From Agriotes lineatus (taxonomy: Eukaryota > Arthropoda > Insecta > Coleoptera > Elateridae), in contig CALNHX010005835.1 of assembly GCA_940337035.1 (NCBI GenBank), positions 36,167 through 100,166 on the forward strand: DNA of 64,000 nt, read 5' to 3'. This document shows, piece after piece, positions 22,960 to 32,202 of the stretch (the first letter of the stretch is position 1; each line of letters opens with the position of its first letter). A model generated the notes under the pieces. That model saw only the letters and a list, made by a program, of their open reading frames with translations. It was not told the DNA's origin and did no database searches. The position numbers were made by a program, and so were the translations under genes.

Positions 22960-24480
22960 TAAGTCTGCACGATCTTGAATTTTAACTGTTAAATGTGCAA
23001 GTAATTCGACATCTTCGTTCTCAGTTATGCTTGATGTAGTTGGAAATGCTGCAGAACTAGTGAAGTTACTATAATGTGCAATTTTTGAGGATGGCAGTCT
23101 TCATAATACCACAGCGTAATAGCAGACGAAGAGCATGCCCAGCAATTCGAGCATTGTTGCGTCATTTGAAGCAACTTTCTATCGCATGTGTGCAATCATT
23201 GCCTCCACTGCATCCGAACTAAATGAACCTGTTAATACATAGTAAAAACCAGCTTCTTGAAGTAAAAATGTGATGTATAATGATGTACTTTTAGCAGTCA
23301 ATTTCAAGACGTGAGTCTTTCATTGGATAAACCTTGCAAAGCAACAGATGCAGAAGAATTTTGCATAGGATCGATATAGTTCTGAAGTATTACGTCCAAT
23401 CAATAGTCTTTCGTCAAAAACATGAACCAACGGTGCAGTGCTGCTATCTAATTTTTGCAGACATTGTTCTATTACGCACATTATGAATCTGGAAAAAGTC
23501 GTATATGCTTTCTAAACATTTCACAGTAGATGCTGTTGACATTTTGAAATTCAATTTGTCCTGCTTCTTTTAAAAACTGTAAAGAGGTAGTGGCGGTGGG
23601 TGAAAAAATCTGAGCAGCATGTAAAATATAAATTTTTTCAAAATCTGATGAGTACAAATTCTTTTTCGTTAAGTACCGTACAAGCTTACTTAAAAGGTAG
23701 TCCATTTTGCAGATCATGTACAGGTTTTAGAAAAGGATGTTCAATGTAGTTTTTTGGAATTCCACCACAAAAAATCTAAATCTAAAAATTATTTGCAACA
23801 ATTCTTAGAACAACGAAACCACAGTCAGAAGACAAGTACTCTCATTGTTAACGAGTAAAAGTAATTAATTCTCAAAGAAGAATGAAAAAATATCGTGCTG
23901 GAATGATGTATCTTGTTGACAATCCATGTACTTACGTATAACATAACAACACATTTTGTTTTCTATTTGAGGTTTATTGCAAACGGTTGTATATTGAGTA
24001 TTATCTACACCATAGATGCGATCGTCAGATCTGCTATACTGCACTTTCTCCTTAATTGACATATTGTCAATAATTAAGAAGCAAATTCTTTCTGCTGGAG
24101 CTGTTAATTAGGCGACTTTAGCCATTAAACGTTGCTTAATTAATTCATCTGAACAATTACAGTCGCCAAGATACCATAACAATGTTTTTGATGGTAAACT
24201 CGCTAAATGGTTTCTGCAGTGCTGATATCTTTTAGGAGAGCGAAATCTCCATACTGTACACATATGAATCGAAACTTCTGACTAACGAGGAGTTTTTTTT
24301 ATCATAATTAAGAACAATTTTTGCAAGAAATTCTGCTTTTTTGTCTCCATTGTCAGCATCTTGGAATATTTTATTGAATCTGCTTTAGCTTTAAAGTCAA
24401 CATTTTAATAGTAGGTACATATACTGAAGATCTGCAATTTGGGTTGGAGATATAAGTTCAGCTTGGGTTTCTTTTGAATG
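22960..24480 (-). pseudogene. P-element-like (THAP-type) transposase relic
   Basis: Fragments on the minus strand, in order, read like a P-element-family transposase: LTAPAERICFLIIDNMSIKE and KVQYSRSDDRIYG at ~24.0-24.1 kb, then NKPQIENKMCCYV, then FEKIYILHAAQIFSPTATTS (~23.6 kb), then LTGSFSSDAVEAMIAH and a NDAT motif at ~23.2 kb. Many stops and shifts interrupt it. The assignment is from memory of the family's conserved phrases; no N-terminal THAP zinc finger was located. Confidence 0.45.
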
Positions 24481-24778
24481 GTTTTTGTAAATGTTCTTGT
24501 TCTTAATCAATTTCAAAATTAGGTAAAATTTGCTAAAAAATGTACATAATGGTACTTCTAATTAATGTGATAAAAAATATGTATTATCTACAGTTCCAGT
24601 TGGTGTAGCGTTTTTAATCAAACAAGTATTTTTGTCAAGTACTTTTAGAGAATTCTCATCGAAATGGTTAATACACAAAGTAGAGTATTCAATAAGTTTA
24701 GAAGTATATGTAATAAATGATTAAATATTATAAATAAAGGTAATTTAATTAGTTTTATTATTAATTAACACGTTGAAG

Positions 24779-25054
24779 GACAGTGGCCGACTTCATATAG
24801 GGCTGTTGTGACACACTGCGACGCTTATCAGCGTTCTGCACAAGTAGGGGCAAAGAGGTAGATAACTGTAAGAGAGCTGTTTGGGGCAAGTAACTCGTGT
24901 TTGTGTGACACTGATATGCCTGTGTACGTACCAGTTGTGACAGTAGCAACTGGATTACTATTACTTTATATGGAAAATTAGACGCCGTGCAGCGTTCAGT
25001 TATACTGGTAGATACAATTAAGGACGCTGCTCAGCGTTAGTGTCCTTCAACGTG
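24779..25054. mobile_element. piggyBac-type MITE flanked by TTAA
   Basis: The terminal inverted repeat CACGTTGAAGGACA/TGTCCTTCAACGTG is bounded by TTAA on both sides (24775-24778 and 25055-25058), the target duplication of piggyBac elements. Subterminal CGCTTATCAGCG, GCCGTGCAGCG and CGCTGCTCAGCG motifs repeat inside. It is 276 bp with no transposase. Confidence 0.85.
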
Positions 25055-25504
25055 TTAACAATATCACTCCTGAAATAGCTTTGAGCCATTTGGTACGAAT
25101 CTGCATATCGCTTGGAAATTCAAAAAGTGGTTTGTTTGGATAGCCACAAATAAACCACTTTCTACCCATTTTAAATAGCTTTGAAAGAACCTGTTTATAG
25201 AAAAATTACTGCCTCAAACTACGGCAATATGAATTTGAGGATATAATTGATTGAAATATGACAAGTTTTCAAATCTACCTATTCAGCAGTATTTGTTTTT
25301 AATTTGAATATCGCGGTAGGCCCTGATTGAAAGTTCAGAATAACACTAAGAGGTGGCGCCAAATGACATTTTGTCCAAGGCTGGTAAAACTGAAAGCGTT
25401 TCAGTTTTACCAACCTTGATTTTGTCATGGCATGCTTTATAGAATCATGCTTTTATGGTGATTGTAATTGCTGTATTAGCGTAAGCTAACCTAAATATTA
25501 GTTG

Positions 25505-25890
25505 GCTATGGTTCAGATAACGCGCAACTGTAATGATATATGAACATACTGAATCACCCGTGCTAATAGCACACGGCCACAGCAGCTGTCACACCATAAC
25601 CCACGGCGACAGATGCTCCGATCCGCTGCTTAAAGGTTTATTTAAATTAAAACTTTTTCGTACTTTTTTGAAAATAAAAACCGGCCTACGAACTAATTCT
25701 AAAAATTAGCAAAATTTTAAGCCATCATACAATTTAATCGGTCCAGTATCTTCGGAGGAGATGGCGGCAGATAAAGTACGCAAAAGTCGCTATTTTGTCT
25801 GCTTAGGCAGATAAAGTGACACTTTTACCTTGTCAATAAAGACAAATAAGTTGTCACTTTTGTGACGTTTGCGGATAAAAGTTATTTATT
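25505..25890 (-). repeat. Dispersed element, inverted copy of 53455-53875
   Basis: A near-identical block contains ATCACCCGTGCTAATAGCAC, CACGGCGACAGATGCTCCG and a GTGACACTTTTACC...GGTAAAAGTGTCAC relation to 53.5 kb. It ends with the CGTTTGCGGATAAAA terminal repeat. Confidence 0.8.
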
Positions 25891-25989
25891 GTCCTTCACT
25901 TAATTATTTGTTTATTACATTATTGTGTTATGCATTTGTGAAGATATTATTGCATTACAACGGCCTTAGAGTACTTATTATTGCACCAA

Positions 25990-28610
25990 AAATAATAAAA
26001 GTTAGCGGTTACCTAAATGATGTACCGTTACCGAAATGACTATTTTTAATAAAACTATTACCTACTTTATTAAAAAAAAAATAGGCTGTGGGGTAGTACA
26101 GCTATTTTATTAGCAACAAATTTTACAACTGTAAACAAAATAAAATTCGAAAAATAAACATTTATTTCTTAAAATACGAAAATACAAGTTCACAAGATCG
26201 CCTTGCTTTTATAAAATTTGTGCTGTGCATTTTTGTTATAATAAAATCTATATTTGCGTGCTTAACACAAGCACACGTCTCCCGATCACTTTGTTTAGGT
26301 TGAACGATTCAAAATGGTTTATTCCTCCAAAATGTGGATTGTGAAATTCTAATCCTTTCTGTTTGAATGTACTTTTTATACAAATGTTTGTAGGAATCCA
26401 TTAGTAATCTTTTTTGCTTCTTAATTTTTCCTTTTCTAGCATAGTCATTCTTTCCAAGACACATTTTTAAATTTTCATCACTCTCCAAACATTCTCTTAC
26501 CGATTTTTGAATTCTTTGTGATATTACATCATTCCGTTTTTTTCTTTCGTACTGATTCAAATGTAAGTTACTTATTTGTTTTTGGTGCATTTTATATCTA
26601 ATAATATTCTTCGCCTGTCCAATCATCTTATATTTTTTCATAATTTTACCGCTGACTACTTTTGCTACTATTTATTTTTCTTTTTGGTTACTCACAGTTT
26701 TCGCATTTTCTGATAACTGGGCGCATAAAACTTCACCAAATAATAGACGTTTCTTAATGTCCTTGGGAATTTTGTGTCTTTCTGTTATTTAATTTATTTT
26801 CGTATTTGGAGAAATTGCTGTTTTTGAGGTAGATTGGCTTATTATGATTTTTAGCTTGTGTCTTTGCATTTGTTTTATATACTTCTCTAATTTTTTCTTT
26901 AATTTCACGATTTTTTTCTCTGCTTCTTTTAGTTTTCTATAACAACTCGCTCTATCGTGTTTGACTTTTTTCTGTCCACATTCTTTCTGCTTGTTGGCGA
27001 ATTGTTCTCAGATTCCTGTCTGCTATGATAGGTACTATTTTTTGCTGTGGATAATTACTTAATGATTTGTCATTTATTTTGTGCTTAGCTGCAGCTTCTC
27101 TTAATGGCATAATTATTTGATGATGCACGTTTTCTTCCACTTCTTCATTATCAGTAGTTGGTGGCGAATTATTTATCAGATATTCTTGTGTTGCTAACCT
27201 TAACCTCTTCTTACTTCGATACCTTTTACTAGCTTCCTTCCATTTATCTCTCTGTTTTTTTCTGACTCTTTCGTTCAATGGCTTAATAGTTTTGACACGA
27301 CCTGCTTCTTTCGTATTTCTGTATCCCTCCCTATCCATTCTTCGTTTTTCCTCTAATTGTTCTTCAGTCATTTTAGCTCGATGTTTCTGCACCCCCTTTT
27401 TTACAAGTTCTCGTTGTTTTTTCAATGAAGAATCCTGTTCTTGCTTCTTTCTGTGTTTGTTCGTAGGTTTCTTTTGCACAATTTTGCACTTATCTGATTT
27501 GCTGTCGTTCTTGTCTTTTTGAGTTACAGTGTGGTTTTGGTTTTTATTATCCGAAAATCGGAGAACATTTGGTAAAGGAAGTTCTTTTACATTATGGTGC
27601 CTACCTTTATATTTTTCGCATCGTTTGTCGCTTATGATAGCCTTTCTTTTTTTCTGTGTATTTTTGTTTATCCTCTCTTTTATTTTATTTTAAGTTACTG
27701 TAACTTGATCGAATTCTGGGAGCAAATTCATGTTGGATTCCTCATTCTCTTTATCTATTTTAACCTTAATATTAATTTCTCTTTGCTTATTTTGTTTTTT
27801 TTTCGAGTTTCTCCCTTGTCTTTTCATTCTCTCGTTTTAACAAAGATAACTCGCGATCTGTTTTTAGTTTTTCCTTTAATATTGAATATCGCTCTTGGTC
27901 CATCTTGATCTACAATAATGTACCCAGTAAGCAAATTTGCAGTTATAAAACAGAATGATTTTACGAAATAGAAAGTGAGTCAATTCGGTAACCACCACGT
28001 CAATTCGGTAACGTCTTTAAGATTTTTAAATGTTACCGAAATGGCGTTACCGAAATGATAAAATGGAGTGGAAATATCAATAGCAACCTACATTATCAAC
28101 AGAGCGAATTCACATTTAAAAGTTATGTTTAAGGCTACGTATATTACTAAGATAAAAATTAATATATGTGCAAAGTATACACAAACTACTAAAAACACCA
28201 GTTTCCGGATTGACAAGCAATAAAGGTACGCATGCATTTTCTGTTTAATAATTGTTATTATATCAAACACAGTAAATATATTCAAACACTTACCGGTCTA
28301 TTTGCATAGCATACACAACACGTCAACTTTTAAAATGCGTGCGCAGGTTTTACAATGTTCTAGAACCGACGTACGCTTGTATGTTTGACCCGTTACCGAA
28401 ATGATGAAGAACCATCCGGACAACTTTATTTTGTTTGTATTAAAATTTGTATGAATCACATGTGGGTAGAATTCGGTTTTAATAAAAATAGACAGTTAAA
28501 AAAGTATTAGAAAGTTTTTTAGGTGACATTCATTTTTATTTTGCTTTTAAAAACAAAACTTTACATCTGGAATTTCGTAAAGGGACAGTTACCGAAATGA
28601 CATTTTTGAT
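25990..28610 (-). pseudogene. Uncharacterised lysine-rich protein relic with iterated 13-bp motif around it
   Basis: Two minus-strand open blocks carry a very basic, Lys/Arg/Gln-rich protein: 27479-26952 (QRELVKKGVQKHRAKMTEEQ, DKWKEASKRYRSKKR) and 26641-26309 (SDENLKMCLGKNDYARKGKI, KKQKRLLMDSYKHLYKKYIQ). A possible start ATG at 27903 (MDQERYSILKEKLK) leads into stops before the first block. The order and phrases recall a multi-copy, uncharacterised coding family I associate with beetle and aphid genomes, but I cannot assign a function. Eight copies of GTTACCGAAATGA or close variants flank it (26007, 26027, 27980, 28000, 28032, 28046, 28392, 28588). A mobile or selfish element is inferred. Confidence 0.45.
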
Positions 28611-28784
28611 CTTAAAAAATTATAATTTATAAGTGCCCTTCTACTTGTAAGCGAAGCTGTACAAAAACCTATTAGGATGATACAGGAAGTTCATTTTAGT
28701 TTTTAGATCACCGCGATAACCCTTTTAGTTACGGAAATACGGGCGTGGACATGGGATTCTCCTATTATGTGAAATTTACCCACC

Positions 28785-28975
28785 TACAGAGTGGAAGGAC
28801 GGTCTGATTATCAAACTCCTAAAGAAGGGTGATCTTGGTGAGTGCCTAAATTGGCAAGGGTTATTGTTAATATGATAAATAAAATTATTCCTACTATTAT
28901 AACCAAACTGGCAGAGACCGTAGAACCCACCCTTCGCAATTAACAAGCAGATTTCAGATCTCATCGAATACTTCA
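28785..28975 (+). pseudogene. LINE reverse-transcriptase fragment
   Basis: The frame reads PTEWKDGLIIKLLKKGDLGE, CLNWQG, then after a break NKIIPTIITKLAETVEPTLR and QADFRSHR. This matches the RT palm entry of RTE/CR1-like LINEs (W..GLI.K..KKGD...NWRG...QAGFR). It is a short relic of different origin from the LINE at 29.2-31.6 kb. Confidence 0.6.
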
Positions 28976-29161
28976 TTTTTTTTGTTCAATTCCGGTACAT
29001 TTGAGTATCCCATATGCATGTACTGATTTGTAACTTTTGTTGTCCTAAAAATTTTCTATCCTTGTTCTGACGTGATATCAATGTTAATTCTAATTAGGTG
29101 CTTGATAATATTTCTGATTGGACCATGGTATTTTAACTGTAAAAACGTCCAAACTGTATTT

Positions 29162-31621
29162 CATCATCATCATCAATGGCTCTACAACCCGGCTTGGGTC
29201 TTGGCCTCTTCAAGTAGTTGTTTCCATCTGTCTCTATCTTGGGCTACGGCTTTCCAGTTTCGTATTCCCATGCTCTGCAGGTCCTTTTCCACCGCATGCA
29301 ACCATCTGAGTTTAGGTCTTCCAGCAGTTCTGTTTTCTCCGGTTTTGTTAGTAAGATGCGTTTGGTCGGGTTTGCGTCCTCTCTTCTAACAACTTGGCCT
29401 GCCCATCTGAGTCTCCCAACTTTGATTATCTTGATTATGTCTACGTCATCATATAGTTCATACAGTCCGTGGTTAAATCTCCTTCGCCATATTTCATTTT
29501 CCATCACGGGGCCATATATAGTTCGTAAGACTTGTCTTTCGAATACTCCTAGGAGTGCTTCTTCTGACTTGGTTAGTGTCCACGTTTCTGAGGCGTAAGT
29601 TAGTACGGGTCGTATTAGGGTCTTGTATATGATACCTTTAGATTTTCTTGTAAGACTGTGGCTTTTCAGTTGCTTTTTTAGTCCATAGAAGCACCTGTTC
29701 GCGAGCAGAATTCTTCTTTTGACTTCCTTTTCATTTTTTCTTTCATTGTTTATTTGTGACCCTAAGTATATAAAGTCTCTCACTACTTCTATATTGTACT
29801 CCCCTATGGTCACATTTTGCCTCATTCTATTTCTTCGTTCTTCCGTGCGGGCTACTACCATGTACTTTGTTTTTTCTTCATTAACCTCTAGCCCCATTTC
29901 TTTTGCCGCTCTTTCTAGTTGAACAAAAGCTTCATTATTTGTTCTGGCTGTTCGACTTATAATGTCAATGTCGTCGGCATACGCTAGTACCTGCGTGGGT
30001 TTCGTGAATATTGATCCTGTCGTTTCGATATCTGGGTCTCGCATAGCTTTCTTTAAGGCAATGTTAAACAGGAGACACGCAAGTGAGTCGCCTTGCCTCA
30101 CTCCCTTGTATGTTTCAAATTGTTGGGATGTCTCACTTTGTATTTTTACTGAGCACAGTACTTGTTTCATGGTGAGTTTTGTTAGTTTTATTAGTTTTTA
30201 CGGGATTCCGAGTTCTTCCATAGCATTGTACAGTACGTCTATCGTAAGCGGCTTTAAAATCTATGAATATGTGATACGTTCCTATATTGTATTCCGACGT
30301 CTTTTCAATGATTTGTTTAAGTGAGAAAATTTGATCATTCGTTGACTTGCCACTCCGAAATCCACATTGGTAGCTGCCTATTATTTGTTCGGAGTGTTTC
30401 AGGATTCTGCTGTGTATAATGTTGGACAGAATTTTGTAGGCTGTATTTAGGAGTGTTATAGCTCTATAGTTTGAGCAGTCCAGTTGGTTTCCTTTTTTAT
30501 GTAGTGGACATATAACATCAATGTTCCATTTCACTGGCATCCGCTCGCTGTTCCATACTTTGGCTATTAACTTTTGTAGATATATTGTCAGATGTTCTCC
30601 GCCGTACTTAATTAGTTCGGATGGTATGTTGTCACATCCGGGGGCTTTGTTATTGTTCAGTTTCTTAATGGCTTCGCGGACTTCTGGTAATGTCGGGGGT
30701 GGTTGTTCTTCGTCTACAGTGGGTTGGTATTCTACTTCTTCCGGCTGTTCTTCACTGTTTTCGCTTAAGTGTTCTTTAAAGTATTCTGCCCATCTTTCTA
30801 GAACTTTCTCCTTTTCGCTAATGATGTTACCTTCTCTATCTTTACACAATGATAGTATTGGTTTGAATTCCCGTCTCATCTCATTAATTTTTTTTTTTAG
30901 AATTTCCTGCTTTTTTTCTGGTTTCTTATATTTTCTAGTTCTTCAATTTGGTCGTTTTCGTATTTTTTCTTTTTTATCTTATGCACTCTTTTCTCTTCTC
31001 TTCTTTTTGCTTTATATTGTTCTACTGATGCCCGTGTTCGATGCCTTTGTTGCATTTTCGCGTACGCCTTGTTTTTTCGTCTGTTACGTCCGCACACTGG
31101 GCGTCAAACCATTTGTTCCTTCGTGGATGTTGCATCTTTCCTAGTGTCTTTTCGGCTGCTGAGTTTATTATGGATTTGCATTGTTCCCATTGTTGGTTTA
31201 TATTCATGATATCTATATCAGGTGAGTTTTGTAACAATAGCCTAATATTATTAGCATATTCTTCCGCAACTTCTGCCGATTTCAGTCTGTCCGTATTTAA
31301 CCTGATTTGGCGGTGAATTCTTTCTTTTTTGACATTGGATATTCTTGCTCTGATTTTTGCTTCAACAAGGTAGTGGTCGGAGTCGATGTTTGCGCCTCTG
31401 TAGGACCTTACATCTAGAAGATTTGAGATGTGGCGCCCGTCAATCAGTAGATGATCTATTTGGTTGGATGTGTTCCCGTCAGGCCCCCTTGATGTTCTGT
31501 GCCGTCTGGGCTTGTCCACGTTGCCTTATGGATGTTTTTGTGGTCAAATTTGGTGCTACCCACAGTCATATTTCTTGATGCAGCGAAGTTTACCATTCTT
31601 AACCCATTGTCATTGGTTTCT
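29162..31621 (-). mobile_element. 5'-truncated RTE-like LINE with 14-bp target duplication
   Basis: The minus-strand element carries the end of an endonuclease domain (NQIDHLLIDGRH, DSDHYLVEAKI near 31.4 kb), a full RT region and a C-terminal YGPVMENEIWRRRFN...GRLRWAGQVVRRED. It ends in a short GATGATGATGATGA run at 29175-29162. TCCAAACTGTATTT occurs exactly at 29148-29161 and 31622-31635, defining both ends. The 5' part of the endonuclease is missing. Confidence 0.88.
29244..31519 (-). pseudogene. LINE endonuclease/reverse transcriptase, frameshifted
   Basis: Three frame segments cover one original ORF. 31519-31022 is the endonuclease end and linker. 30879-30133 is the RT with NNNKAPGCDNIPSELIKYGG, NYRAITLL, QCGFRSGKSTNDQIF and IDFKAAYD. 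30170-29244 has VRQGDSLACLLFN, the catalytic YADD in LAYADDIDII, and the thumb and C-terminal domain. The break near 30230 follows IDFKAAYD. Another slip near 31.5 kb precedes the endonuclease. These breaks make retrotransposition by this copy unlikely. Confidence 0.85.
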
Positions 31622-31697
31622 TCCAAACTGTATTTACCATTGTATTTTATTATATAATAGTAGATAGTATTTTATTAGTTACTTTATATAATATGTA

Positions 31698-31937
31698 TGT
31701 GATTGGATGTAGGATTGCGATAAACGAACACAACACACACTTCAGCAAATATTCTTTTCAAAACTTTAATAGCTTTAGTGAACACTTAATTACAAAAAAC
31801 AAAAGAAAACAATATTCACATAAACACCGTCTTTACCACTAGCGTTCATCTTATACCACGTCATTGTTGCACTGCCCTCGCGCACCAACTGTCTTGGTGG
31901 CTCAACACCCGTCTTCCGCGGCGTTGCCAATCCCACA
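31698..31937 (-). repeat. 3' LTR of the 31.7-37.4 kb gypsy element
   Basis: Shares GATTGGATGTAGGATTGCG, CACTTCAGCAAATATTCTTT and GGCGTTGCCAATCCCACA with 37180-37419. Confidence 0.88.
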
Positions 31938-31947
31938 CTCGGCCATC

Positions 31948-32202
31948 CTAATCTTCATCCGGCCCGGAGGAAGCATCCATTTTGAACCACGGCTTCATGT
32001 ATTCGGAAGTGGTGCATGTCTTAATAGGTCCGTCAAATACACCGTCTTTGATCACATCATATGTGTGTCCCGATTTCACTTTTATTACGCGGTATGGCCC
32101 GAGAAATTTAGGCTTTAACTTTTCACCGACTCCGAATTGTGTCCTTTTTATCGCGACGCGGTCGTTCACGCGGTAGCACATAGGGTGACGTCTCTCACTC
32201 AA
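31948..32202 (-). pseudogene. Integrase C-terminal tail, out of frame with pol
   Basis: The 84-codon block contains YRVNDRVAIKRTQFGVGEK and PKFLGPYRVIKVK, the usual C-terminal DNA-binding tail of gypsy integrases. It overlaps the pol stop by a few bases in another frame, so a one-base slip near 32200 removed it from pol. Confidence 0.8.
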
